The notes under the pieces: model-generated
Database searches by the model: none
Seen by the model: the letters and a program-made list of their open reading frames with translations, nothing else
Told to the model about the DNA's origin: nothing
Made by a program: the position numbers and the translations under genes
DNA from: Vespula vulgaris
Taxonomy: Eukaryota; Arthropoda; Insecta; Hymenoptera; Vespidae
Direction of reading: 5' to 3'
Assembly: GCF_905475345.1 (NCBI RefSeq)
Contig: NC_066610.1
Span: 23,501-87,500 of the forward strand
Length of the DNA stretch: 64,000 nucleotides
Part shown: piece by piece, positions 14,290-27,947 of the stretch
Layout: every line of letters begins with the position of its first letter
How positions within the stretch are numbered: position 1 is the first letter of the stretch

Positions 14290-14700
14290 ATGGTCCTTCT
14301 TGGAGGATTTCGGAAAAATATACGAGTCCCGTGTAGGGTTGGTTCGTCACTTTTGAAAAAGCAAGTCTGTCAAACCTCCGGCAACACCAAACAAAGCTGT
14401 ATCAAACGTTTCCAGTATGAATGGTATCATATAAGTGATCCAAATGATGCCGTCAAGGAACTAACCGTCCATCACAAAATAGTTTTAAATTATTGAAGAA
14501 GAATAAAAATCCAATGCTTGTGTGCTGCATGATTAATTAATGAAACATTTAATGGATCGTATTTTTATTTGCGAATCGTTACTAAAACGGAACGGAACCG
14601 AAGCATTCTTGAAAGTGTCCATCATGCACAAAATCATGCGCGAAAGTGATCATGGTCTATGGAATGGGATTCAACTGTCGCCGTCCGTTCAATCTATTAA
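14290..14700 (+). pseudogene. Mariner transposase fragment, right arm
   Basis: Plus-strand reading shows CIKRFQYEWYHISD, KELTVHHKIVLNY (to 14,493) and, in another frame from 14,540, LMDRIFICESLLKRNGTEAFL. This is the N-terminal DNA-binding half and the linker that follows WVPHEL-type sequence in mariner elements. One frameshift separates the two pieces, and nothing recognisable of the DDD catalytic core follows. Confidence 0.8.
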
Positions 14701-16130
14701 TTATAATCTCTATTCTAAACAATCGTAAATCGTAATCGCTTTTGCATTAAAATGCGAAGAAACCTTTCTCCCTGACTTAATATCTTAATCAGTAATGTCG
14801 ATAATTAATATCATTCTTTTATGAAAATTAACTCTATTACAATGATGTAATTAAAGGTATCTCGTTTAACAAATGATTAACATTACTAACATAATTGTTA
14901 TATCATACGAAAATTATTTTACAGTTTTTACATAATCAACTCTACCTGATTAAACATTATAATAGTAATAAGTGTATTTCAATATATAATTTAATAAATT
15001 TTACTCGAAATTTTATTCGAACTTTTAACAAATTTACTCGAATCTATATTTTTGTGTCGTCAAACTGATTAGAGAATTAACCTGAAATATCCGGTTAATC
15101 CGCATTCTCAATCAAGATTTTTGATCAAACTAAAGAAATTAAGATCAAATTCTGCGGTCGATTAAGAATATTCCAATATTATGAATAATTGAAGAATTAG
15201 TAAATATCGACTAAAAGTTGAGTTTACACTTGCGAGATCGCTATCACAACGACTCACAGAGATTAGACACAGATATTACTCGAAATAAATATGAAATATA
15301 TCGGTACAATTTCACGATACGTATTTATTTGTATTTTATTTTTTCTTTCTTTCTTTATTTTTCCTTCTTCATTTTTTCTCCTAGAATTTGTTTCTCCATT
15401 TTAATTCTTTTTTCTTATTTTCCTTTTTTAAATTTTAATCTTTTTTTGGATTTTGATTTATTTTTTAATCTTTTTCGTTTTCTTCTTTACACTCCTGATC
15501 CTCTTGTCTTCTTTTTCAATTCTTATTTTCTTTTCTTTTTTTCGCTTTATTTTAACTTATTTTTTGGTCCTTCTTTATCCCTTCATACACGGATGTCTCC
15601 TCAGAGCGAACGGAAAACGAGAAATTTTTATAAATAACGATATCAATGAAAATGGTGTAAAAGGATTCCATCAACACTTATCGTACCGAGAAAATTATAA
15701 GGAATAAAATATTGAATTTTGCAAAAAAAAAAAATATGTTCTTTTAGGTTTACAAATTCGTCTAAATCAAATATGAGTAATTCGATCGAAACTACAGTCC
15801 GAATGGGCCCCTAATGCAACGGGTTAATTATAAATTTTTCTAAATATCTACATGTGTTCGAATGGATACAAGTACCTTATAGTTATATATCAATACTAAT
15901 ATGTACATACATACACAGATACATACATATAATATATGTATATGTTTGTGGGTATCGATATGTGTATGTTTATAAATATACACACATACACACACACATA
16001 CATATATATGTCTACTAACCCTATATACATTCTACATACAGAGACATCCTACATATAGAGGAACTTTCCGTTTAAAAATTCGTAATCATTAAAACATATC
16101 AACACATGTTCTATAAGTGTATATATACAT

Positions 16131-16139
<9 letters not shown>

Positions 16140-16198
<59 letters not shown>
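16140..16198. repeat. (AT)n microsatellite
   Basis: About 29 AT units in the right arm of the 5 kb palindrome; the left arm has only a short (AT) stretch at 12.21 kb, so it expanded after the arms separated. Confidence 0.95.
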
Positions 16199-16203
<5 letters not shown>

Positions 16204-16799
16204 TACATGGATGTATGTGTGCGTATATATATATAGGTTTAATTAATCTGATTCACACATTCACGAGTATAAAAATAAATAGGAATAGAAGATGAAGATA
16301 CAAACGCAAATTCACATATACAGACACATTCGCGTTGTTACACGATAAAACATAATGATTTCGACGTAATTTTAGATATAATTGTGTATTTATTTGTATT
16401 TAATACTGGTGTCGTCTGAAAAGAATAAAGAAAATTACATTGATACACGTGTATGTAAGGAAAAATATTGCATAATTTTATCTTTGAGCTGATCGTAAAT
16501 ATAATGTAGTGATCTCACAACGGACTAGCGAAAATTATTCTCTCTAGTTCTATTAACAATTGTAATGAAGCAAGTTATCGTTTAATAATAATTTTGCAGA
16601 ATGGTATTCAAGAAAAATTTTAGCCCATAATATTATATCACGATTGATCGAATGAAATTTACTTTTGTAAGTATTCTGATTACTTTCAAAAGGAGTCTGA
16701 TAATTTTACCCATTTTAAGGTATTCTTAAATTTTTACAAATATTTTACTAAATTTCCTTAAGAACACCCTGATGTATATATCATTAGGTACAAAATTGT

Positions 16800-19700
16800 T
16801 ACGGTTTTCTAATTTTGTGCAACGTGATATAACGGGAATGTGGGATAGATTTGCGGAAAACCAATAGGTATAGTCATTGCTTTCGCAGCAATGAAATTAT
16901 AATATTATAATATGATGAAAGATTTATAGCAGAATTTTTAATTTCATCGCTATCATTATTATGCGTTGTTGCTAAAGAAAAAATTGAAAATTACTTACGA
17001 CATTGCCAGGAATCCATGCTTGCTTATATTACATATGTGTTTAAACAATGTGAGCATCGTTGTCATCGCGTCACGTCCTGGACATTGAACGAAATATTAA
17101 CTTCTCACTTAATTTCATTTCTTTCCTTGAAAATTGGTTTCATTGAAAATAAAATATTATTACTCTTTGCCATGTGGATCAATCAAGGACGCTCTCGGTA
17201 GTCGAGGAGAGATACTTTTAGTGCTCCATCAAACATTTTTACTTCATGTTAGATTTTTATTCCGTGTTAATTCCGTGTTTCAGTTATTATGAAAATATGT
17301 AATAGTTTCTCCTATCGGCGCGATCGTGTGAGACACCGTTAACACCATCTTCTAGGAAGAAAAATTATAAATAAGTACGTATTTACATATAGAAATGAGT
17401 TTCAATGTTATTATTTCGATCGATCTGGCTCATTAATTTTCCTGAGAATAAATAGTAAATAATAAGTAATAAGCTTGTTACAAATTGTATTTCGACGCGA
17501 GGCACGTCATTTAAAGGATAATATTAATAATGATAATATTAGTAGGACATATTATAACGGTCGAACACTTTTAAATTACTCCTTCCGAATAGTTGGTAAT
17601 AATTTCAATCGATCCAAACATTGATAGAGTATGTTTAAAAAAGCTTTGTTAAAAGATTTTGATCCCTTTGGTGTTCTATATTTATTAAATATACTTCAAA
17701 GTTTGTCAAAAATGTGTCCTTCGAAATATTCGACGAATCTGTCAGTATACTTACTAATTCCAATTAAATAAGTTCCAATTATTTATGGAAAAATTTTAGC
17801 CAACATTCATAATTTTATTTTAATTTCATATAGAAAAAAATGTCAGAATCTCCTTGAAACATCTTCAAAATTGCACGAACTTTTTCGTATCGTGCAAACC
17901 TCACGAAATATCCGTTTAATAATTGAAACAACAAAAACTAAAAGGTTTAATCAGAGATCCAACGATTCGTTGAGAGCGTTCAGGGACTTTTCTATTCTTC
18001 TTCTATTTTTTGTTTCTCTGTTCTCGTAGTCAATGAATCGAATCATGCATTTCTGTACCAATTGATTAACTAACCAGCAGAGGAACGATTCAACTAGTGT
18101 CAAACCAGCAAATTAATTATTAACCAATGACTCGTCAAAGTTAATTTCACCGATGGTCAAGGAACAGGAAAGAGTTACGCAACAGTTGACCCTATTTACG
18201 ATTATTCTAATACGTCATATAAATGTCTAAATAGGAACATCCTAATTCAAATAACTCTAATTATATTTTCCCCTCTGTTTAATATTATATTTGACGATAA
18301 TACGTCAAAGACAAATTACACGTGGAATATAATGTAAAATGTACAAATATAATATAAAAGAATAGATAATATATAGTGTAAAGTAATAATAAAGAACTAT
18401 GCGAGCTTCTATAGTACGTTATAATATGGTATGATCGTAATATTGGATACAAAATATAAAATCGTGTATAACGTAGCGTCTCTCGTATACTCACGGATAC
18501 GTATATAGAATTATGGAGCATTCTCTATAGCATTGCGTACGAAGAATTTAAAAGTCTATGAAAATAAATCGTTGCGTTGGATATTACATGTTAGTATAAT
18601 ATTCAAATATAATTTATCTTACCAATACAATGAAACGTAGAACATCTGCGATTCTCAGTAACAAGTCAATTCCAAATTTTTGAACATTTCTCAGCTTCGT
18701 ATTTCCGTTTGTAAGCCCATCTTCCTATTTAGATCTTCCTTCTTGATTTTTCCACTTTTGGAACTTGTTAGCACTTGTCGCATTAGTGTCTCGATTCGTA
18801 ATAACCCTCGTATGTCCAACTCTCGTCAAGAGGTTGGTCTACCTCCGACACCCAGACGCAACCCAGTCGTGTATGCGCCATTCAGTTCCCCCTGTAGAAT
18901 ATAGAATGTAAAAGATTGTATTTAGAAGGGAACGTTGTTTTTTCATGGAAAATCATATCATCAAAATATTTATCATTGTCTTAAGAAATAATTTAGATGT
19001 ACAATTGGACGTATATGTTGGGGAAGTATGACGTAAGTGCTTTTTGAGAAATTTAATCATTCTGACAATGCAATCCCAAATGTTATACTGCTAGAAATAT
19101 AATAAATGCTATAGTAATAATAATAATGCTATAGCGATTATACGTAATAAGAAATAAACGATTGGAGAAATATTATATTTTTGTAGGAACTAACCAGTTA
19201 GATTTGAACTAGTAGAGCACGAATTATTAATGAACCGAAAGTACGGTTCGATCATTTTTTAAATTCTCCAATAGGGAGTAAATCTTCAGGAAAATGTGGT
19301 CGTTCGTACGAAAGAAGTAAATTAGCAACAATGTGGTAACAACTGTAACTGCGAAAGAAACGAACGGGTGATTAAATAATTAGATAAAACCAATCGTATT
19401 ATCCAGTTATCTACTATCGTTTAATAATATCTACTATTGTCTAACGAGTGAAAAAATACCTTTGTCATTGTTAAAACTGGCAGTATACACAGCGCGCGCA
19501 CACATCTGCGCACGCAGTCTTGACCCGCGACGCTAGACAGAGCGTATACATACGCGTCCAAGTGCACAGCCAGAGGGAGAAGGATTATAACAAAACGAAT
19601 GATAACTAATGAAGGTACCCGACGATACATGGGGTTTCTACAACGTGTATCACATAGACGCAATTTCATTTAATCTCCATTCAAACTTATTGACAACCGA

Positions 19701-21850
19701 ATTCGCGGTACGCTGCGAATTAATTTGTACAAGTCCCTTTATATATTTTGCAAAATATATTTGTGAAATTGTATATTTTGCTTGTATTAAACATTAATGT
19801 TATAAATATTTATAATATTATTAATCATTACGAATATTTTATTAGTACATGTCGTTAATATTATAGCAAACAATTTCGGACATTGAATTTACAATTTTTT
19901 CTGTCTCAGATTATGTCGAACGATTGCTTGTGTCCAATCGATTGACACGGTGGCAAATGGCAAAAAATGGCGGTATTAACATTTCTCGTACGATTTTAAA
20001 GCTTTCCCAAGATAATAACGTTATTATCCTGAGAAACGGTACATAATTCCACTTTGATCCGCATTGCGCGTGTCTCATCGAACGGCCCTTCGACAATAAT
20101 TCCGAGCGCAATCGATTAAATCCTCTTAAACTGAAGCTGCCGACTTTCGGACCCTTTGAAAAAGACATTCCGTCTCGTTAAGATGCTCCGATATTCGTTC
20201 GAATAAGCCTTTGTAAAACACACTAAAACAAAATGTAATCTCGTCAAAGTACGTGGTCGCTGCCGTTATAAATTTTCTCTCCTTCTCCTTTTTGGTTAAT
20301 CTCGATATGGACTTTAAGAATCACTTGAAAGCAAAGGCGATGTTTGAAAAGGAAATGTATTGCCTTTAAATGCAACACGTTGTTTTATAGTATTCAATAA
20401 AAATATAGGCATTAATAAAGTTCAAGAAGCCGTTGATAATCTTCCGATAGTAGAATGATTTCCGTGACAGCTGACCGTTTCCATAAATTATTACCATTAA
20501 TAATTGTGTGCTCTCCACGCATGCATGAGACACATGGATATGTATTTTTCCTTTTTTCCTTAACAAAATCTTAAAATGGTAAAGTACACCGTATTGGACG
20601 ATAAATTAAATTCGTCAAAATTAAATCCAGAATTAGACGCTTGAAAAATGAATTCATTGGATCACGTTATGGTGATGAATTGGATCATGTTTTCGGTGAA
20701 GGATTCCTCCAAACGATTTCTTTAGAAATATAATAGTTCGTAGGAAGGAACGATGTTAGTTGATGTTATATATAATTATTAAATAATAATAATAGAAAAG
20801 CAGATACATCTAATGCTGGTTAAGCCGCCCATGATATAATTTTTATTACGACCAAAAAAAAATCGTAAAAATAAATATTTTTGGCATAAGCAACACTTTT
20901 GGCCGATGTTTCGAACAGATTGGAACGAAAAATATCTGTATGAACGTCCACAACATATTTTTAATATGAGAAAATATCAACAAAAAAATTAATTTCTTTT
21001 CAATTGATGTTATTCCTATTTTCTAGCGATCAGTAAAAACGAAGCATATTGCCATATGGATTATCTCGTGCGATAATTAAAAACAAAAAAATATAATATG
21101 TCGAATTCGAAGGGATTAGTCGGGAAATTCATTTCCTCCCAATCCAGACGCAACCCATGCCGTCTTTTCGACTACCTAATAGGAAATATTGACTGTCTCG
21201 TGTAAAGCGTATTAAAAAAAAATACGTAAAAGAGAAAACGATCATATTAAATCACGACAGAGAAATAAATATGACCAAAGATTTTCTTTGAATCAATATC
21301 TTTTGCTACTGCGCAATAAAGAGAAATGTTTGTTAACTAGAATAATACAAAATGAATAAATATTACGGTAGAAAGTTTTCAGGCAATAGTTTTCAGGTAA
21401 TCGAGAGTGGATACGAAAGTAAATGATGTACACCTCCTTAGGAACAAACTTTTTGGCGGATTTAACGAAAAGAATTATATATTATAAAATTATATTTTAT
21501 AATTTAATTATAAAATTGCATTATCGTTTATATTCAATAGTATTATAATTATACTATTCTTAATTATAATTTCAACTACAAAGAGAGACATTAAGGCTGT
21601 TCGTCGCTCACGGTTTTATAATGGTTTACGCCACCGATGAGAACAGCTCTAATTCTTGACCAATTGTCATCAACTAGATCTTTCTCGAATCTTTGAAAAG
21701 GCTTTATTTTCTTTGCAAACAACCGTGTTAAAATCGTCGACTTTATTTATGCCAAATAAAATGCTTTTTCAAAATATATAGCTTTTTCATAATTTTGCAA
21801 ATGTTGATTAGTACAAATGCATATAGAGCATATACATTTGTCAATTATTT
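16800..21850. other. Stretch without a recognised gene
   Basis: No motif-bearing frame. A GC-richer patch at 19,480-19,580 (GCGCGCGCACACATCTGCGC) stands out from the AT-rich surroundings and could be a promoter or old insertion. The longest frames (about 85 codons, such as 20,168-19,911 minus) carry nothing I recognise. Confidence 0.5.
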
Positions 21851-21888
21851 TTAATCACAATCTGATACTAGAAGCGAATTAAAAATAA

Positions 21889-22657
21889 TTGACAAGCTGT
21901 AGAAAGAAAAGAGGAAACAATGAATGCGATAGAGAAACAGAGAATGTCTTCACATTTACGTTTGATTCGGATCGATTTATACAAGTAGTGGAAGTAATGG
22001 TGGTTCCATTAATAGAGAGAGAGAGAGAACAAGAAGTTGCTTGTGAGAACATCGACGTTCTCACATTCATTCAGAAATTTAACCGTGGTCAAATCCATAT
22101 ATTCACAATCAAACGAACAGAATTTATTGGAATATTATTGATCGAGAAATCGTTGAGGACAGGCCCTGATATGAACCGCAGTTATCTTTTGATACGTTCA
22201 AGAAAAAGGAACGCAACTTACTTTAATGCAATAAGCCGATTGAAGATTTCGTGAGTTGTTTACTTGTGACTCAATTATTATTTTCGCATATTTATTTTAT
22301 CCTGAGGGATGAGGGACTTGGCTTGGTGATTTCCTTGTAACATATATTTTCTCTGCTAGCCAGGTGCAAAAGTATAAATCATTAATATAACTATTTTTAT
22401 AGGAAGGAACTTACAATATTTGGGCAATTGTGACGTTAAATAATAATAATTAGAGGTTGGCTCGTAAAAATTCATGACATATATCTTGGCTCGTTGAATT
22501 TGAAAAATATAAGTCATATCAGCTCATTTCAAAACGTTCTTCTTTTTTTTTTAATGACGTTATGTCTACCTAAATTTTCAGCTTGCCTGGAAAATTTTTA
22601 TTTCATCAAGAATGGCCATCCGATGTAGCCAAACTTTGTAAAATATCGAAACTAAAG
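21889..22657 (+). CDS. Unrecognised spliced gene, two phase-matched exons
   Basis: Product not recognised. The first exon is open from about 21889 (121-codon frame) and contains ENIDVLTFIQKF, KRTEFIGILLIEKSL and FNAISRLKI. It then meets a consensus donor (TTC|GTGAGT) near 22251. The second exon, 22582-22657, follows TTTTCAG, reads LPGKFLFHQEWPSDVAKL and ends at AAAG|GTGGGA. Joining them leaves the frame intact (TC plus C gives Ser). A paralogous stretch at about 8.93-9.73 kb has stops in both exons, including TGG to TGA in the second. In that copy it follows the 7.3-7.95 kb remnant, so these exons may be the downstream part of the same locus whose upstream exon is open at 56.4 kb (inference). 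Confidence 0.45.
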
Positions 22658-24119
22658 GTGGGAACTTCGATTTTAATTTCGTACGTATTTATACGAGTAT
22701 TTATACGATACGATAACCTTTTATTCAAACGGAACTTCTCTAATGCGAATAAGCTTCCAAGTGAAACAAAATTATAATGAAAGAAAAAAGGGAATATGAA
22801 AAAATATAATGTAAATAGAATGAGAGAAAGTGAGATAAAACGTTAACTTCACATTTTTCATTACGTATCCGTTTCTCCAGTGCGTAAAAGAGAGATAGAA
22901 CGAGAAAGAGCAGAGTATAGAGGGACAAGCAGTAAATCAATAAATGTTTCTATTGCTACTTGTAATAAAATATCAGTACGCGGTATAAATTGTCAGCATA
23001 TAATAAACCATCAAATGTCGTATTCGTATTGCGTCGGGATTTATTGTAAATGCTCATCTACCTTCTTAAAATATTAATAAATTATTACATACACAATTAT
23101 TTCAATTAAAATTCTTATAGTTTTTGTACCGATCGGTTTAATACTGGCAACTTATACTACGTATTGATAATTTATTAATAACGATGTCCATTAATTTATT
23201 TAAAATGTTCACGCTGGCGCGTACCATCGGTGACTCCTGCTCGAATCTTATATACGCTTGAATTTTCTGTCAGAGTGAGCGTATCGCCAAAAATTTCGTT
23301 CGTTTAATTATTTAAAGAAAATTGCCATATACGAAGTACGTTTTTATAAACAGATACCAAATTTCGTTGAACTTGTCCAGAATTGTTCATAGTTACTTCT
23401 AAATTTTTCATTAAACGTAGTCTTATTACCGATAAAGATACTATGAAAAGATTATCAAATTCTACTGCAATTTTACTTTTAAAAATTTTACACATAAAAA
23501 TCTTTTCTTCAGCTATTATTTACCGACACATCATGAATTGCAAACATCAGTTGCAATTTAATATAGTTTACTACTGGAATAGTAAGTTTACTATTGCAGT
23601 TTGACATTGCAAATTTACGATCGCAAATTTATTAATTACTTATATATTATTAATATATCATTTATTTTTTAAAATAGTAAATTTAAGTTATTGTTTAAGA
23701 ATTTCAGTCATTGTTGAAACCGGCACGTAACGGTGACTAAAGAAAAATTAAGAAAGAAAAATAAAAATAAGACGAATAAAATAATAATAATAATAATTGG
23801 AGTTGAATTGTTGTATTCTCGAAGTTTTCGAAATGACCTCCAGTCGATCGTGAACTCTGTCATGTAAAAATTATTTTTAAATTGAATTATTTTTAAGTCG
23901 AATCGAGCCAAGTCGAATTTAAGTAGAATAATTCATGGAGAATATGAATATGTTTTTGAATGTCGAAAATTGTTAATAAAATAAGAAATTATTTTCCTTT
24001 TTATAAAATGACGATTTATTAAAACACAAATTTTTCGTTTTGAAAAATTAATTTAATTGTCGAACCGATTCCATCGAAATTCTTATTGAACGATTTTGTC
24101 AAACATTTAAGTTGTTTTG

Positions 24120-26460
24120 TTTTCTTTTTCATGCGAATTGTTTATAATGGTTTAATATAATTATCTTTATAAAATAAAAAAGAATCTAAATTAGATAATA
24201 TAAGATGATATATTAATTATAAATATAAATTATATAAGAAAAGCGAATTAAATCTGAATATGATATAACTTATTAATATGGTAAATATGATATAACTAAT
24301 TCCAAGTGAGAGCTTTCTCTATTCTTTTTTTCACATTTTTTTTCTTAACAATTAAAATTTTTTATAAAAGATTAGTCTAAAAGAATCTACATACGTATGG
24401 ACGAAAAAATATCTTTTCTAATTATTGCATGTAGTATTTTGAAAAGTTAATAGACAAAGATATTTTTATATCCACGAATATGGATAGAAACAAGGATGAT
24501 TATGACTACAAGATAGGGAAAAAGAAAATAGAAAAATAGAAATATAAATAAAAACTGAAAATGGAAATAGAATAACAGAATAGTAATGAAACAAAAAATA
24601 TCAACAGATTAAAAAAAAAATAACTAAAAAAACTATTTATTACCTAAACTTTGTAGGTAAATAAGTAACTTTGTTTTTTTTCTGTTTAAATAAACATAAG
24701 GAATAAAATGAAAGAAAAAAAAGAACAAAAAGAAAAGATGAAAAAGAAGACTCATTTAATGACTCTTCTGTTTAAAATGCGAATAGGAAGCAAAAGAAGA
24801 AGAAGAAAGAAAAAAAAAATAAAATTTTCATATCTTACTTTCACGATAACTCTACTTACTGTTCCTTCGTAGGAAGATGATGCTGTTTGCGATTGACGAT
24901 AATAATTGCATGGAGTCTCTTACGAGCATTCATCGATCGTAGCAAAGTAATCAAAGAGATCGAGAGAAAAAGAAAGAGAGAGGGAGAGAAAGGTTTTCTT
25001 TGAAAAGTTAATTTCAAGTCGGAAATATGAGCTTAACTTAAACGCGTAACGTTCATTATTCTTATCTCTATTTCCTCTCGAATATTTTATAACTCTACTC
25101 GCTCATAATTTAAAAGTTCGAAAAAGAAGGAATAATACATCGTACGGCGACCTATGTTAAAGAAAAAAAAAAATTCAGAATCGTCTAAACTGTTCGCAAA
25201 AGTTATTATATCATATACCGGTATCCTCTATTATCAAAAAAAAAATTTTGGAAATCTGATTGCAAAACTTAGTCTAGGGATCTTCATTATTAAAAAGAAA
25301 AAGAACTAAAAAAGTTCAAAATCGTCCAAACTAAAAGCAAAATTTTCTTTATCGTAAACTGTCAATCAAATTGCTATTACTATATCACTGCACACTCTAT
25401 ACTAATGCTCTCACATAATTTTCCTCACAATATACATTTTCAAACGATCATTAAATTTTTACATTAAAAACACGTTTCTTAGTTCTGGAACAGGACGTTC
25501 CACCCATACAAAAAAAAAAAAAATAAGAAAAAAGGTACAATCAAAAAATATATTTACCCATTAATTCAATTAAATGTACGAAGTACAACGAAAAAGCAGA
25601 GTTGGATACTCACAAAGAAAAAAAAAAGACAAAAAAGACACAGATTGAAGTTAAATACACGAAAGTAGGTAAGATAATTGCGATGCAAAAAAAAAAAGAA
25701 AAAAGGAAAAACGAAATAATGAAGAATCAAAAAGAAGTTTCGGAAAGTTTCGGAAACAAAAAAGAAAAAAATCAACGAATCTTCTAAACCATCACCTACT
25801 CTCTACGAACTCCTCAAACACTTTCGTTCCTGTCTTTTACCCACATTCTTCATAGCTTATACTCCCATTTCCTACTATTGCCTCACTACACGATCTTTCA
25901 TTTTCGGATTTTTTGTCGAATCTTCGAACATTATTCGATTCAATTTCGATCGATACATTGTTGTTTCGTACGTCCAATAAGAAACATTAATTAACGAACG
26001 AATAAAAGAAAATACGACGATTTCGAAAAGAAAGGATTGGTTAAATTCACGAAACTCACATGATTCACATCAGAAATGTATCTACAAGAACGATGATCTT
26101 GTATTTGTTGTTTTCAAAACAAATTTTTCTCTGTTATTATTTATCATGTCTACGTCACGTTGTACGCGTGCAGGAGAGAAGTTGAGCCTAAAGTTACCAG
26201 GTGATTTTTTGAGAGAAAAAATGAAAAAAGAAACGAAACAAAGAAAACTAGTATAATAGAAATTTAATTAATTTATAAATTGAAGAATCAATAAGTTGAG
26301 AAAGCTAAACGAGTTAATTAAGTTAACTTGATTGATTTAAAAAGATAATAAAGAGCCAGAAATAAAAAAATAAATAAAAAGAAATAAGTGAGAAATAAAG
26401 GATGTAAAAAAAAAAAGAAAAAGAATAAGAAAAGTAAGATAATCTTAGTTTTAAATACTT
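24120..26460. other. Stretch without a recognised gene
   Basis: Mostly A-rich low-complexity DNA (poly-Lys and poly-Phe frames at 25.57-25.79 kb are artefacts). It lies between a duplicated block and the plus-strand OR pseudogene. Confidence 0.55.
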
Positions 26461-27181
26461 GACTTTCGTGGTAATAGTAAGATGATGGATTTGAACAAAG
26501 GTGTGTTAAATGGCGCGGGAATTTAACCAGAAAGGACTCACAAACCTGTTTCCATTTTTTTTTTCGTTTACTTGCTCGTACAACTTATGAGTTTCATCTC
26601 GATTACTGATGACCTGTCGAACTTGGAATACATTATCGGTTGCTGTTCAATTCATATTCAATTTTACGACACTTTTGAAGATATACATATGCAAAATGAA
26701 AAGCAATTCGTTGACTGAAATTTTAAAGGACATCAAAGTTGATCTTATTTCAAGAAGATACAAAACCGATGAGAAAAAGATCGCGTTTTTAAAATATAAC
26801 AATTTCAGTTTCAAGTTTGTCCACTTCACTCTAATATCGATCTTCTCTGTACTGGTTTAAATATCCAGTTCAGTTTTTAATATTGAAATTGGTAAATTTT
26901 TTATAATTAATTCGAAATTTTATTTGACTAATGAATTGTTTTTTTTATTTCTTTTTTTTATTTATTTTATGTCGAATAATAATTTTTTCTTTATGTTCGA
27001 CAATGTATCTATTTATTATTCTTTTCATTTCGATCAACAATTTTTGCAAATATTCCTCAATTATTTCCTTTTCCTATTTCTTATTTTCATTTTTATTTAT
27101 CTTCTTTTTTCTTATTTTGTTGAATAATTTTCATATAAATTATTTGTAAATATATTTTAAATATTTTAATCTATTTCAATT

Positions 27182-27183
<2 letters not shown>

Positions 27184-27219
<36 letters not shown>
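27184..27219. repeat. (AT)n microsatellite
   Basis: About 18 AT units inside the plus-strand OR pseudogene. Confidence 0.9.
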
Positions 27220-27221
<2 letters not shown>

Positions 27222-27897
27222 ATTATATAAACTAATTTTTTATTTAAATTTCTTATGTTATTATAATTTTTTATATCTAAAATATTTTATTTTAATATGT
27301 TTTGAAATATATTTTTATGTTTCTAATTGATATTTCTTTTTTGTAATTGTTTTTTTTGTAATTATATAATTCTTTTTCTAATTGTTTTTTTCTATATCTC
27401 TTACATTAAATATATATTATTTTTAAAATATTTTTTAGAGGAAGATATTAAATATTCTTATATAATTCATTAAGAATATTTTTTTATAAAATATATATAT
27501 ACATATATACATATATATATATAATATAAATAATATTATAAAAAATTATAATATTATTATATCGCAGAAAATCAAAAATTGATTTCGTTTCCATTTCTTA
27601 TCAATTAAAATTAAAGAATTAAATTTTGGTCTATAGTTATCCTGTAGTAAAAAAAAAAAAAACAGAAAAAATTGTTAATAAAGAAAATGTTTGTCTTATA
27701 ATCATTTTGTCACTTACAGTCGTGGCATATTAATCTCACCGATACAGATTTCCATACAAAAGTCGCACCAACTAGGCTAACAATTTACGTTTGCCTTTGT
27801 CTGTATCAATTTATAATAATATACATAGTATAATAATAATATACGTAAGTATATAAAATAAATATAATAAATTTATATTAAAATAATGTAATAATGA

Positions 27898-27900
<3 letters not shown>

Positions 27901-27945
<45 letters not shown>
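27901..27945. repeat. (AT)n microsatellite
   Basis: About 22 AT units inside the plus-strand OR pseudogene. Confidence 0.9.

Positions 27946-27947
<2 letters not shown>

Larger units (their letters stand above)
11840..16800. repeat. Large imperfect palindrome (about 5 kb)
   Basis: The two halves are reverse complements around about 14,140. Matching pairs, outside in: ACATCAAGGTATTCTTAAGG (11,850) with its partner at 16,770; TTTCATTCAATCAATCG (11,960) at 16,650; AATTTTCTTTATT (12,100) at 16,430; the purine-rich tract 12,680-12,950 with the pyrimidine-rich tract 15,330-15,560; ACGACACATAAATATAGATTCG (13,215) at 15,050; and mariner fragments at 13.5-13.9 and 14.4-14.7 kb. The arms are about 2.1-2.3 kb, diverged by substitutions and indels, around a central about 300 bp (13,985-14,290) with no partner. 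The outer edge at 11.84 kb coincides with the end of homology to 57.5-58.95 kb. Confidence 0.85.

Noticed and set aside
15218..15637. 139-codon Phe/Leu/Ser-rich plus frame
   Set aside because: Translation of a pyrimidine-rich low-complexity tract that mirrors a purine-rich tract in the other palindrome arm.
18840..18880. CCAGACGCAACCCA shared with 21,144-21,157
   Set aside because: Only 14 bp are shared and the flanks differ; not enough to claim a repeat or regulatory site.
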